Assembly (NCBI RefSeq): GCF_001623525.1
Contig: NZ_CP015225.1
Location: 1,798,001-1,862,000 of the forward strand
DNA from: Pseudomonas fluorescens
GTDB taxonomy: Bacteria > Pseudomonadota > Gammaproteobacteria > Pseudomonadales > Pseudomonadaceae
DNA: 64,000 bases
Direction: 5' to 3'
How positions within the stretch are numbered: position 1 is the first letter of the stretch; each line of letters begins with the position of its first letter. Below the pieces are notes generated by a model, which searched no databases, was not told where the DNA came from, and saw nothing but the letters and a program-made list of their open reading frames with translations. Shown piece by piece: positions 45,448-54,704 of the stretch. A program made the translations under genes and the position numbers.

Positions 45448-45751
45448 GATCGCTCTCCTGCGTGAGCGGGCCGCCGAGACATTCGCCGGCCCGGCGCCCG
45501 TGGGCGCTGTCGTTATCGACGGCTTCACTTTCTCGCAACGGCGACTGCCGGGCGTTCGCAGGCTTGCTGGAACTGTCGGGGTTTTGCGCGAATCTGCCCA
45601 CACAGGCTTAATCCCATTGCCGGTGGCATAGGCCGAAACTCCCACCCTGCCTGGGAGTATCAGCCGATACGCAATAACGCCGGGCTTGCCCATAGTTGCG
45701 GTCATAAGGTCAACGGTCAGACCTCGATGACCGCCTGCTCTGGAGAAAGTC
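45448..45751. promoter_or_regulatory. Divergent promoter region, SDR / large secreted protein
   Basis: A 304-base gap with no gene. It contains a perfect 7-bp hairpin or operator-like dyad ACTCCCA-CCCTGCC-TGGGAGT at 45638-45658. Both flanking genes must have their promoters here. An SD (GGAGAAAG) precedes the ATG at 45752. Confidence 0.45.
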
Positions 45752-48700
45752 ATGACTATTCGCGAGCAAGACTCAGCACTGCTGAGCGATCCGGCCTCGC
45801 CATTCACTGCAACCGCCAGCACCGATCTGGGGGTCGTGGCAACCGGCGTCGACGTAACGCTGGATGAAACCGCCAATTTGCAGAACGGCACCGCCACGCC
45901 GAGCCCTGCAACAGACGCGGATGATAACGACATTCTGGTCGCCTCCCTCCCCACGGCCTTCGCCAGTCGCCTGACCGCGCTTGGCACAGGGACCGCGACG
46001 GGAGCCGCCTTGAGCGGGTATACCGGCGCCGTGGGCGACACCGGCAGCGATGCGTTCACGGTCAACGCCGCGCCTGGAGCAAGCATTACCAATATCAGCT
46101 TCGTCGGCAGCACCGGTGCGCCGCTCGACGGGGTGGACAGCGGGCTGGATACACTCAATGGCACCAGCATCCTGCTCTACACGGACACCAACGACAATAT
46201 CGTCCTCGGCCGGGCCGGCGGCCCAGCCGGCGCAATCGTCTTTGCCGCCTACATTGAAGAAACCGCCACCGGCGGCAAGATCTGGACCGTGCTCTACGAA
46301 CCGCTCCAGCAACCCGTCAATACCAACCCCGACGATGCCGTCAACCTGCTGGACAAAGTCTTCATCGGCGCGAGCCAGGACCTTGAGTTCAGCCTGGCCA
46401 ACGCCCCCTCCGGCCAGAACCTTTTCCTGATGTTCACCACGGCGAACCCGACGACGACGCTGGTCGACGGTGTCCTGCGGATCAACGAGCCCACCATCAT
46501 CGCCACCGGCAAGGACCCGGCCGACCAATCCAGCGGCGCCAATATCACCACGGGCGATACGATCAACACCAGCCAGGCCGGTGGGCCCACGACCTTCGGT
46601 ACCAATAACCAGATGATCGTGGAACAGGAAGGCATCCGTTTCACCTTTGTCACCGGTGCCAGGCAGGATGTGACCATTCCCAACCTGGACCAGACCGAAG
46701 CGGACCTGGAATCCAACATCGACTTTACCGACGTCTTCAATACGAAGATGGCCAACTTCGATGTCGTGCAGTTGCAGGCCGGCAAGACCGCCGTGGTAAA
46801 AATCAGCGCGTTCAGCACCGCGGCTGAATCCGGGGTGAATTTCATCAACGGCTATGCCGGTGACACCCCGGTTGCGATCAGCAACGTGCGGGTCACCAAC
46901 ATCAGCACCGGCGCCGTCATCGAGAATTCGGACGGCTCGGCCAATGATGCGGGCATCGTCATCAGCTTCGCTTCCGGCGTTGCCACCATCACCGGCGTCA
47001 AGGCCGGCTACCAGATCGAATACACCACCACGTCAGATCACAACCGTGTGCTCATCGAAAACGGCGCGGCCCTCGATGCCAAGGGCACCGACCACGCCGA
47101 CTTTGACATCGGTGGTTTCACCCTGGTCCAGGCGTCCACTGCGAAGACCGAGATCGGCTCCAAGATGATTTTCGAAGACGACGGACCGAGCATCAGCACC
47201 ACCGGCACCGAGCCAACCCTGACGGTGGACGAGACGCTACTGGGCACCAACGCTACGCAGAACTTCGCCGCCAACTTCACCTCCGCCTACGGCGCCGACG
47301 GTGCCGGTACGCTGACTTATGCGCTGGGCGTGGTTGCGGGTGCTTCCGGGCTCACCGACACGGCCACGGGCGAGGAGGTCAACCTCTCGCTCAACGGCGC
47401 GGTTGTGGAGGGACGCACGGCCAGCACCAACCTGTTGGTGTTCACCGTCAGCGTGGCCGCCAATGGTGATGTCACGCTCGACCAGATCCGGGCCGTGGTG
47501 CACCCCGACACCACCAATCCCGATGACGCCAAGAGCCTGACCTCGGACAACCTGGTGACGCTGACCGCGACCAAAACCGACAAGGACGGTGACAGCGTCC
47601 AGGCGACGCTCAACATCGGCCAGAACCTGGTGTTCGAAGATGACGGGCCGAGCATTAGCACCACCGGCACCGAACCAACGCTGACGGTAGATGAGACACT
47701 ACTGGGCACCAACGCCACACAGAACTTCGCCGCCAACTTCACCTCCGCCTACGGCGCCGACGGTGCCGGTACGTTGACCTATGCACTGGGCGTGGTGGCC
47801 GGCGCTTCCGGGCTGACCGACACGGCCACGGGTGAAGCGGTCAATCTGTCGCTCAACGGAACAACGGTAGAAGGCCGCACGGCCAGCACCAACCTGTTGG
47901 TGTTCACCGTCAGCGTGGCCACTAATGGCGATGTCACGCTCGACCAGATGCGGGCCGTGGTGCACCCCGACACCACCAATCCCGATGACGCCAAGAGCCT
48001 GACCTCGGACAACCTGGTGACGCTGACCGCGACCAAAACCGACAAGGACGGTGACAGCGTCCAGGCGACGCTCAACATCGGCCAGAACCTGGTGTTCGAA
48101 GATGACGGGCCGAGCATCAGCACCACCGGCACCGAGCCAACGCTGACGGTGGACGAAACGCTACTGGGCACCAACGCCACGCAGAACTTCGCCGCCAACT
48201 TCACCTCCGCCTACGGCGCCGACGATGCCGGTACGTTGACCTATGCACTGGGCGTGGTGGCCGGCGCTTCCGGGCTGACCGACACGGCCACGGGTGAAGC
48301 GGTCAATCTGTCGCTCAACGGCACAACGGTAGAAGGCCGCACGGCCAGCACCAACCTGCTGGTATTCACGGTCAGCGTGGCCGCCAATGGCGATGTCACG
48401 CTCGACCAGATCCGGGCGCTGGTGCATCCCGACGCCACCAATCCCGATGACGCCAAGAGCCTGACGGACAACCTGGTCACGCTGATCGCGACCAAGACCG
48501 ACAAGGACGGCGACAGCGCCTCAGCGACGCTCAACATCGGACAGAACCTAGTGTTCGAGGACGACGGCCCTTCGGTCGCGTTCGGCAACCTGATCGGCAC
48601 CGGCAGCGTGCTTGCGCAATACGGATTCTGGGAGAAATCGGCCGGGGCCGACGGGCTGGGAGCCGCTGGCCTGGACATCGCGCTGGTCAATGGCCAGTTC

Positions 48701-49927
48701 ACCCTGGTCAGGCCCGACGACACGACCACGACCGGGACCGGCACGCTCGTCGAGCAAGCACCCTCGCCGGACGTCGATGGCGCGTACCATTTCGCCGGGA
48801 CGTTGACCGGTGACTTCGACAACAACGCCGCCACCGCCGATACCAGCGTCGACTACACGCTGACCGCCTATGCCAATGGCAGCTATGCATTGGACCTGGT
48901 CCAAGGCTTCAGCTCGACCATCGTACGTAGCAGTGCCGACGGCTCGCTCGATGCCGGTGGCCCGGATCCGGTGCGCACCTTGTTGATCCCTGAGACGAAC
49001 AATCCGACCATTCCTTCGGCATCCGAAGAAATCGTGTTCTTCTCCGCGAAGGCACTGGCCTCCACCACGGATATCCTGACCGGCATCGGGCTCGGAGCCC
49101 CCGACCCCACCGAGGCTGCCCTGCAAACCACGCCACTGCCGTCCTACATCGACCCGACGGCCATGAACGTCAGCACCTCCGGCATCGGCGTCGGCAACAA
49201 CCTGCTGCAAGGGGACAACCTGGCGGCAATCGGCGCGGCCGATGAAAGCTTCGTCATCAACCCGGAGAGCCTGGTAACAGGCATGAAAATCTTCATCGAC
49301 AACTCCGTGGCCGGCTACAACACCGCGACCGAGGATTTGTACTTCCGGATCTATTACGAAGACGGCACGTTTTCCAACCTCACCGAGGTCAACACCCTGA
49401 CGCCCGAAGCAGGTGGCCAGGTGTCCTTCGAAATCGAGCGCGAGGGCACGGCGATGATCGATGCCGTCCAGCTCACAATGGGCCGTGGCGCGATCAAGAT
49501 TCCGGTCATCCAGTTCATCCAGGAAACCGAGAACCTGGCCAGCGATGTGCAACTCTCGTTCAACGCAACGCTGACGGACAAGGACGGCGATACCGCGACC
49601 AGTGCGTTCGACGCCAACCTGTTCGCCAACAACGCAGCCGATGCACTCTTCGACTACACACTGGTGGGCACGGGCGGCGAGCGTGATGCCTTCAACGTCG
49701 ATCTGACATTCACCGAGAACCAGTACCAGGTCACGGGCTTTGATGTAAGCCAAAACCTGCGGGACACGCTGGTGCTCAATGGTGACCAGAGCGCCGTTGT
49801 CCAATCGATCGATAACGCCGGCGCGGACAGCATCGTGACGGTCGCCGAGTCTGGCGGGCAAATCACGACCATTACGTTGGTGGGCGTGGACCTGCAGAGC
49901 GGCGACGTTGTCTTTGGCAACGCCTGA
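45752..49927 (+). CDS. Large repetitive T1SS-type secreted protein (DUF5801/VCBS-like repeats)
   Basis: 1391 aa, acidic, no Sec signal peptide, no cysteine-rich parts. The N-terminal part has TDLGVVATGVDVTLDET and SGYTGAVGDTGSDAFTVN. Residues about 470-935 hold three nearly identical repeats of about 154 aa that start with FEDDGPSIS and end with TLNIGQNLV. Further related units follow (FEDDGPSVAFGN, LTDKDGDTATSAFDANL). This is the pattern of type-I-secreted adhesin or RTX-like proteins. The usual GGxGxDxUx nonapeptides are missing, so calcium-dependent RTX folding is not evident. The T1SS genes at 52003-56457 are the likely exporter. Confidence 0.88.
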   Translation: MTIREQDSALLSDPASPFTATASTDLGVVATGVDVTLDETANLQNGTATPSPATDADDNDILVASLPTAFASRLTALGTGTATGAALSGYTGAVGDTGSDAFTVNAAPGASITNISFVGSTGAPLDGVDSGLDTLNGTSILLYTDTNDNIVLGRAGGPAGAIVFAAYIEETATGGKIWTVLYEPLQQPVNTNPDDAVNLLDKVFIGASQDLEFSLANAPSGQNLFLMFTTANPTTTLVDGVLRINEPTIIATGKDPADQSSGANITTGDTINTSQAGGPTTFGTNNQMIVEQEGIRFTFVTGARQDVTIPNLDQTEADLESNIDFTDVFNTKMANFDVVQLQAGKTAVVKISAFSTAAESGVNFINGYAGDTPVAISNVRVTNISTGAVIENSDGSANDAGIVISFASGVATITGVKAGYQIEYTTTSDHNRVLIENGAALDAKGTDHADFDIGGFTLVQASTAKTEIGSKMIFEDDGPSISTTGTEPTLTVDETLLGTNATQNFAANFTSAYGADGAGTLTYALGVVAGASGLTDTATGEEVNLSLNGAVVEGRTASTNLLVFTVSVAANGDVTLDQIRAVVHPDTTNPDDAKSLTSDNLVTLTATKTDKDGDSVQATLNIGQNLVFEDDGPSISTTGTEPTLTVDETLLGTNATQNFAANFTSAYGADGAGTLTYALGVVAGASGLTDTATGEAVNLSLNGTTVEGRTASTNLLVFTVSVATNGDVTLDQMRAVVHPDTTNPDDAKSLTSDNLVTLTATKTDKDGDSVQATLNIGQNLVFEDDGPSISTTGTEPTLTVDETLLGTNATQNFAANFTSAYGADDAGTLTYALGVVAGASGLTDTATGEAVNLSLNGTTVEGRTASTNLLVFTVSVAANGDVTLDQIRALVHPDATNPDDAKSLTDNLVTLIATKTDKDGDSASATLNIGQNLVFEDDGPSVAFGNLIGTGSVLAQYGFWEKSAGADGLGAAGLDIALVNGQFTLVRPDDTTTTGTGTLVEQAPSPDVDGAYHFAGTLTGDFDNNAATADTSVDYTLTAYANGSYALDLVQGFSSTIVRSSADGSLDAGGPDPVRTLLIPETNNPTIPSASEEIVFFSAKALASTTDILTGIGLGAPDPTEAALQTTPLPSYIDPTAMNVSTSGIGVGNNLLQGDNLAAIGAADESFVINPESLVTGMKIFIDNSVAGYNTATEDLYFRIYYEDGTFSNLTEVNTLTPEAGGQVSFEIEREGTAMIDAVQLTMGRGAIKIPVIQFIQETENLASDVQLSFNATLTDKDGDTATSAFDANLFANNAADALFDYTLVGTGGERDAFNVDLTFTENQYQVTGFDVSQNLRDTLVLNGDQSAVVQSIDNAGADSIVTVAESGGQITTITLVGVDLQSGDVVFGNA
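47171..48553 (+). repeat. Three 462-bp tandem repeats in the secreted protein gene
   Basis: Repeat units at 47171-47632 (462), 47633-48094 (462) and 48095-48553 (459, one codon lost, TSDN to TDN). The units differ at only scattered positions. Such high nucleotide identity allows copy-number change by recombination and suggests recent duplication or gene conversion. Confidence 0.9.
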
Positions 49928-49945
49928 AGCATCGCGTGCGTGAAA

Positions 49946-49985
49946 GATGCGAGGATGGCCTGGAAACCATCCTCGCATCGCTTTT
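49946..49985 (+). terminator. Intrinsic terminator after the large secreted protein gene
   Basis: GATGCGAGGATGG (49946-49958) pairs perfectly with CCATCCTCGCATC (49967-49979), loop of 8 bases, followed by GCTTTTC. It is 19 bases after the stop codon. Confidence 0.85.
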
Positions 49986-50275
49986 CATACCTTCCCTGAT
50001 CATGACAAAACCAGCTCCCCCCCTTTGACGGCAGGCATCGAGTCTTACAGACAAATACCCAGTAACAAGGAGCCCCAATCCTGAGGCTACGTCGTCTTGC
50101 GCCTTTGCCTACAACTAAGCCAGAATCCGCCCGCTTGTGCGCTTTGGGGCCGGACTCTATCGTTTCCTGGTCGCTGACGAATCAGCGGTCGGGTTTAGCG
50201 ACCCGAACCATAGGCACATAAGCAACCATGCTTCATTGCGGGATCTAACCGCAATTACGTCATGGCGGCTGTATG
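49986..50275. other. Noncoding spacer before the DUF6124 leader
   Basis: Part of the 465-base gap between the secreted protein gene and the DUF6124 gene. No supported gene; short open frames here have no SD and no family resemblance. It should hold the promoter for the leader and DUF6124 gene; no boxes could be assigned. Confidence 0.4.
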
Positions 50276-50392
50276 TAGGAGACCTTCGGGTCTGCCGGGT
50301 GCCTATGTCCGGTTCGCTAACCTGCGTGCAGTCGCCACCATTCTGTTTAGCGACAGGTCTTGGCGGCTCCCATTCCCCATAGGAGCGTCATC
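50276..50392 (+). ncRNA. Structured 5' leader of the DUF6124 gene
   Basis: Two hairpins can be drawn. The first is AGACC-TTCG-GGTCT (50280-50293) with a stable UUCG tetraloop. The second has stem GTCGCCA (50331-50337) with TGGCGGC (50361-50367). Between them is GCCTATGTCCGGTTCGCTAACC. The SD (AGGAG) lies just after. The segment TTCGGGTCTGCCGG...CCGGTTCGCTAACC is, from my memory of Pseudomonas genomes, repeated upstream of many DUF3077/DUF6124 genes. It is therefore a candidate cis-regulatory RNA. Confidence 0.55.
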
Positions 50393-50752
50393 ATGTTCAA
50401 AGCCACACCCAATCCACCGGAATCAGACCCCACCTCTTCCTACTCAAGCCTCGATCCGGAAAAATTCCACGAAGCCACCGAGCGGGCGCTCGATTATTAC
50501 TTGAAGCCGGAACAGGCCAAACCCAAGAAAGGCCGGCCAACGCCTCAGCTCTTCACCGTTGTCGATGGCATCGACACTGAAAGCCTGCTCGCCAACCTCA
50601 GCGAAAACCTGGCCTCAGCCAACGCCATGATCAGCGACCTGGCATTCGATCTTGAGGGTTCTCGCCGGCATGTTGCGATGGGTATCCAGCAAGTGATTGA
50701 AGTGAGTGAGCTGCTGGCGAATCGGGCGCTGGATATCGCCGATCCACGTTAA
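50393..50752 (+). CDS. DUF6124 (DUF3077-type) family protein
   Basis: 119 aa from the ATG at 50393, seven bases after AGGAG. It begins MFKATPNPPES, a typical start of this Pseudomonas-specific small protein family, then a variable linker, and a helical end SLLANLSENLASANAMISDLAFDL followed by the conserved R-H-V-A-M-G-I-Q-Q motif. Soluble, function unknown. Many copies are usually scattered in fluorescent pseudomonads, each with a related leader. Confidence 0.85.
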   Translation: MFKATPNPPESDPTSSYSSLDPEKFHEATERALDYYLKPEQAKPKKGRPTPQLFTVVDGIDTESLLANLSENLASANAMISDLAFDLEGSRRHVAMGIQQVIEVSELLANRALDIADPR

Positions 50753-50774
50753 CAACTCGCCCCAACTCGAAAGG

Positions 50775-50817
50775 GTTGGCGGGCACTTGTAGACGCCTCG
50801 ACTACAAGGCCGCCAAC
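50775..50817. terminator. Hairpin between convergent DUF6124 and regulator genes
   Basis: GTTGGCGGGCACTTGTAG pairs with CTACAAGGCCGCCAAC (small mismatch in the middle). It may end transcripts from both sides; no clear T tract. Confidence 0.5.
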
Positions 50818-50836
50818 TCGCTCCCACACAGATCGG

Positions 50837-51556
50837 TCAATCCAACTCCACCCAAGTGGACTCCGGCGGCTCTTCACTGTTGGTAAGCCCATGCTTGAGT
50901 GCATACATCAACAGGTCGATGCGGTTGATAAGATCAAGCTTCTGATAGATGTTACTGAGGTGATTGTGCACCGTGTGCTCGCTGATACCCAGGCGCTCAG
51001 CGATGCTGATGTATTTGGCAGACGGGTCCCCTACGATGGCACGAATCAACTCCTTCTCGCGCAGCGTCAACCGAGCCTGTTTCGCCTGCTCCAGATTGCA
51101 TTGGGGGGTTGCATGGCCGATGGCGGCATAGCCTGAAAGCCCACCGGCCCAGGCCCTATCCATTCCGATATCGCGATGGTGCACCTTGACGATGGCCTGG
51201 ATGATCGACTCCGTCGGGTCTTCGGCCAACACGATACCGCGTGCGCCCGCCTCTATCGCCTGGGCAACAGGAACGGCCTCATACAAGCCCTTGAGCACGA
51301 GCACTTTCATCTGCGCGCTGCGGGTCAGCCCGGCAACCACTTCCAGAGGGTTCAGTGCATCGGGAAAGAAACTGAAGAAAATCACGTTGGGTCGCAACTG
51401 ATCGGCAAGGTCCAGTGCATGGGTATAGGTCGAAGCCTGGCCGCTCACTTCCATCTGCGGCTTTCTGGCGTTGATCAAGTCATGAAGCCCCCGGAGGACA
51501 AGGGGACGACAATCGACCAACATCACGCGGATGGGTGCTCTATGATCCGGTCTCAT
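50837..51556 (-). CDS. LuxR-type regulator with a degenerate receiver (no phospho-acceptor)
   Basis: 239 aa from the ATG at 51556, with GAGGGGGG at good spacing. The C-terminal HTH is normal (LTLREKELIRAIVGDPSAKYISIAERLGIS..., split here). The N-terminal part is receiver-like (VMLVDCRPLVLRGL), but the acceptor strand reads NVIFFSFFPD, so the Asp is replaced by Ser (S62), and the conserved Lys region reads GIVLAEDP. It should not be phosphorylated in the normal way. It may be an unphosphorylated or ligand-controlled regulator of the neighbouring secretion genes. This is inference. Confidence 0.88.
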   Translation of the reverse strand: MRPDHRAPIRVMLVDCRPLVLRGLHDLINARKPQMEVSGQASTYTHALDLADQLRPNVIFFSFFPDALNPLEVVAGLTRSAQMKVLVLKGLYEAVPVAQAIEAGARGIVLAEDPTESIIQAIVKVHHRDIGMDRAWAGGLSGYAAIGHATPQCNLEQAKQARLTLREKELIRAIVGDPSAKYISIAERLGISEHTVHNHLSNIYQKLDLINRIDLLMYALKHGLTNSEEPPESTWVELD

Positions 51557-52002
51557 AGCGCTACCCCCCTCGCAAGGCAAGCCAGGATGTCCGCTGGATG
51601 TTCTGATGGGGGTAGCGTGCATTTCAAGAAGTCGGGAGAAACCATCGAGACAACCTGAATAGGAATAATTATCAACAGCTTACACATGATAATGTGCCCC
51701 TTTCGAGCTCGTAGGCTGAGTCTAGGCCAGCCCAGCGCGCCACAGGCGGCCCATCAGCCAGCCGTCGGCCGAGGCTTGGCGCCGACCCGTCTGCCCAAAC
51801 TTCCCGAAAGTGAAAAAAACACTCGCTAAATCAGCTCGTTAAGCCAGGAGCGAGGCATTGGCAGCCTGTATGAGGCCGAGAGACAATCGTCAATTAATCG
51901 ACGAGCGGCATGCACTTACACATCTCAATAAACATGACGTCAATATACCGTCAAAAACCTGCTCCGAATCAGCCAACGGTGTGCTGCATGGGCCTATCCC
52001 GA
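51557..52002. other. Intergenic region between the regulator and the T1SS operon end
   Basis: 446 bases without a supported gene. AT-richer around 51657-51700, with a small dyad CACAT-GATA-ATGTG (51683-51696). The regulator promoter is at the left end. Nothing else seen. Confidence 0.4.
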
Positions 52003-53382
52003 TCAACGAAAGTCCTGGCCAACGCTGCCAGAACTCAGCCAGCCATTCACATTCTCTATACCCTCGGCCGGTGGTTTTCCCGCCCAGCGGTTCAGGATCA
52101 GCACGTTGCTGAGAAAGTCGTATTGGGTCTTTAGCAAGTCGCGCCGAGCGCGGAACTCATTGCGTACACTGGCCAGGACATCGACGGAATTGACCATCCC
52201 GTAGCTCAGCGCTTTCTCGGCAGCCACCCTCGATAACTGTGCCGATTCCAATGCCAGCCGGTTCGCACCGATTTTTTCGCCATTGGAATTGGCGGTCAGG
52301 TAGGCGTTGGTGATCTCCTTGACCACCCGGCGCCGGGTCGCCTCCAACTGTTGCTCGGCAACCACTTGATCCTCGTAGAGTCCACGGACCCGCGCCGAGG
52401 TCGAGCCACCGCTGTACAGCGGTACCTGGAGACCTATCCCGGCGACATAACTGTCGGTGCGGGGGGCCAGGGAGTTGTTGTAACCCTCATTGGTCTGTTG
52501 GGCGCTCAGGTTCAGGCTCAGCGTCGGATAGTGCCCACCCTTGCCGCTGCGCAACGCTGCCCCCGCCGCTTCGACGCCGCTTTCGTTGGCCTTGAGCGCC
52601 GGGTTGAGTGCCATGCCATCGCGAACCCAGGTCTCCAGGCTGTTTGCCGAGACTTGCAACTGAAGGTCTTCACGAATCCGGTTGAGGCGCTCCTTGACCG
52701 GCCGGCCAACGATCTCCGCCAGTGCCTCGCGACTGAGGCTGACCTGGTTGCGAGCGTCCAGTTCCTGGGCCGTGAGCAGATCCACCCGGGCCTTGAGATC
52801 GAGTTGATCGGTGATCAATGCCAGTTGCTTTTCGTACAACGCATTGATCCGGTCCAGGCTCCTCTGGGTGGTTCGACGCTCTGCCCGCACCAACTCCAAT
52901 TCATCCTCGGCCGCCAGCGCGGTGAAGTAACGCTGGGCCAGCTCCACCGAGGCTTCGGCCTGGGTTTCCAGGGCCTGGGATTCGGATTGCCGAGCCAGGC
53001 TCTTGAACTTCTGATAGTTCTCCCACGCAGCTTTGTTGTAGAGGTACTGACGCAGCACCAGGCCGTAGCTTTCGCTATCGAAACTGCGCTGCACCAGGTC
53101 GCTTTCCTGGTGAATCCGGTTCGACCCGGCGCTGAACGACAACTGCGGCAAGAGCGCGCCCATGGCCTCGCGCTGATGCTCCTGGCCCGCCTTCGCTTGC
53201 GCATAGGACGCCACGATCTGCGGATCCTCCAGCCGTGCCTCGCGATAAAGCTGCATGAGGTCGGTGGAAAACGTCGAGGCGTTGACCCCGGCGGGCGTTG
53301 CAGCCTCGGTTTGTGCCAGGACCGCACCCGCGGCGAGCATCAATACACTGCCTAGCAGAGCTGCCGACGCAACCATGGTCAT
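52003..53382 (-). CDS. TolC-family outer membrane protein of a type I secretion system
   Basis: 459 aa. Signal peptide (cleavage after VLAQ, about residue 24), then two long OEP repeats typical of TolC: LYREARLEDPQIVASYAQAK, ALETQAEASVELAQRYFTAL, KARVDLLTAQELDARNQVSL and, in the second half, the matching GLYEDQVVAEQQLEATRRRV, YGMVNSVDVLASVRNEFRARR. It ends in an outer-membrane-protein-like tail. Overlaps the HlyD gene stop (ATGA at 53379-53382). Last gene of the ABC-HlyD-TolC operon. Confidence 0.93.
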   Translation of the reverse strand: MTMVASAALLGSVLMLAAGAVLAQTEAATPAGVNASTFSTDLMQLYREARLEDPQIVASYAQAKAGQEHQREAMGALLPQLSFSAGSNRIHQESDLVQRSFDSESYGLVLRQYLYNKAAWENYQKFKSLARQSESQALETQAEASVELAQRYFTALAAEDELELVRAERRTTQRSLDRINALYEKQLALITDQLDLKARVDLLTAQELDARNQVSLSREALAEIVGRPVKERLNRIREDLQLQVSANSLETWVRDGMALNPALKANESGVEAAGAALRSGKGGHYPTLSLNLSAQQTNEGYNNSLAPRTDSYVAGIGLQVPLYSGGSTSARVRGLYEDQVVAEQQLEATRRRVVKEITNAYLTANSNGEKIGANRLALESAQLSRVAAEKALSYGMVNSVDVLASVRNEFRARRDLLKTQYDFLSNVLILNRWAGKPPAEGIENVNGWLSSGSVGQDFR

Positions 53383-54704
53383 TCCTCGATCATCGATTGA
53401 GAAAGGGCATTGCGAGCCGGCTGCATCAGATACTGCAACAACGTGCGTTGCCCGGTGATAATCAAAACGTCCGCCGGCATGCCCGGCAATAATTTGCGCT
53501 CACCCAAGGTGCGCGCACCCGCCTCGGTTACCCGCACCCGAGCCAGGTAATAGGCCGTCCCCGTCTTTTCGTTGGTCATCCGGTCTGCCGACACGCTGCT
53601 GACCTCGCCTTCGATCACCGGCGTGGTGGCGCTATTGAATGCGCCGAAACGGATATCGGCACGCTTGCCGATGGCGATGCGATCGATATCCACCGGTGCC
53701 ACCTGGGCCTCGATGACAAGGTCGGACACCGAGGGCACGATATCGAGCAGTGGCGTCGCCGGACGCACGATCCCGCCAATGGTGTGCACCGACATGTCGA
53801 TCACCATGCCCGCCTCGGGCGCCCGGATGACGATACGAGAGAGCCGGTCTTCCAGCGCCGAGGTTTTCTCCTTCAGGTCGTAGATCCGGGTCTGGACCTC
53901 GGCCAGTTGCTTGACGACGTCAGCATTGAAATCCTTGTCGACCTGCAGGATCTGCAGTTGTGTTTCGTTGATCTGCAGCCGCGTCCGGTCAATGGTGGAG
54001 CGGTGATCGGCAACCTCTGAACGCAGCAGCCCCAACTTGCGCTCCTGTTCGAGCAGGCGCTGCTTGTCAACGAACCCCTGTTTGAGAAGGTCCGCCAACT
54101 CATCGATTTCACCGCTGTAGGATTTCTCCAGATGAACCTTGGAACCGACCATCGATTCCAGTCCCTTGATCTGCTGGCGGAACTGGCCAACGCGCTCGCG
54201 CAGCACCGCGATCTGGCCCAGTCGTGAACCTTGTCGAGCGCTGAATACCCGGGTCTCGCCCTGACGCGCCTCCATGCCCCGCACACTGTCGGGATCGGCG
54301 ATGTCACCAAAACTGATCATCGGTAAACTGTCGCGCTCGGCGATAAGCCTCGCCTCCATGGCCCTGGCCGCGATCAGTTGGCCGCGAGCCATCTCGTACT
54401 CGAAGCGCAACTGGGCGTCATCGAGAATGATCAGCGGATCGTCACGCTTGACGATGTCGCCATCGTGGGCAAGCAGTGCTTTGACGATGCCGCCTTCAAG
54501 GTGCTGGACGGTTTTTCGATAAGCCTGCACGGTGACCACGCCTGGCGCATACGCGGCGCCGTCGAGGGGCGCGATGGCCGCCCAGGTGCCGAACACGCCG
54601 AAGATCACGCCGATGATGACAACGCCCAGGCGACGAATCTTGTGATCGGATGTCGGCAGGTCGGCGAAGCTCTCAATTTGACGACTGGGCACCATGGGAT
54701 TCAT
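53379..54704 (-). CDS. HlyD-family membrane fusion protein (T1SS)
   Basis: 441 aa from the ATG at 54704 (another ATG is three codons later); the upstream open frame lies in the ABC gene. One membrane segment (about 25-45, VVIIGVIFGVFGTWAAIA), a lipoyl-like half domain (VQHLEGGIVKALLAHDGD), a long coiled-coil (about 95-290) and the C-terminal beta domain with GMVIDMSVHTIGG and RVTEAGARTLGERKLLPGM. Bridges the inner-membrane ABC and TolC-like proteins. Overlaps the ABC stop by 32 bases. Confidence 0.93.
   Translation of the reverse strand: MNPMVPSRQIESFADLPTSDHKIRRLGVVIIGVIFGVFGTWAAIAPLDGAAYAPGVVTVQAYRKTVQHLEGGIVKALLAHDGDIVKRDDPLIILDDAQLRFEYEMARGQLIAARAMEARLIAERDSLPMISFGDIADPDSVRGMEARQGETRVFSARQGSRLGQIAVLRERVGQFRQQIKGLESMVGSKVHLEKSYSGEIDELADLLKQGFVDKQRLLEQERKLGLLRSEVADHRSTIDRTRLQINETQLQILQVDKDFNADVVKQLAEVQTRIYDLKEKTSALEDRLSRIVIRAPEAGMVIDMSVHTIGGIVRPATPLLDIVPSVSDLVIEAQVAPVDIDRIAIGKRADIRFGAFNSATTPVIEGEVSSVSADRMTNEKTGTAYYLARVRVTEAGARTLGERKLLPGMPADVLIITGQRTLLQYLMQPARNALSQSMIEE

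Noticed and set aside
45448..46170. Long N-terminal extension of the SDR at 44683
   Set aside because: It runs antisense through the secreted protein gene; the internal ATG at 45447 has AGGAG and starts the SDR domain correctly.
48548..49978. 476-codon minus-strand open frame
   Set aside because: Antisense shadow of the repetitive secreted protein gene; no SD and no motif.
50137..50382. 81-codon open frame before the DUF6124 gene
   Set aside because: It lies over the structured leader; no SD; the leader is better explained as RNA.
51657..51700. Fur-box-like AT-rich stretch (AATAATTATCAAC)
   Set aside because: Matches the 19-bp consensus poorly and no iron-related gene is adjacent.
51858..52134. 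Overlapping 74-84 codon plus-strand open frames
   Set aside because: They run into the TolC-like gene antisense, lack an SD and show no family resemblance.
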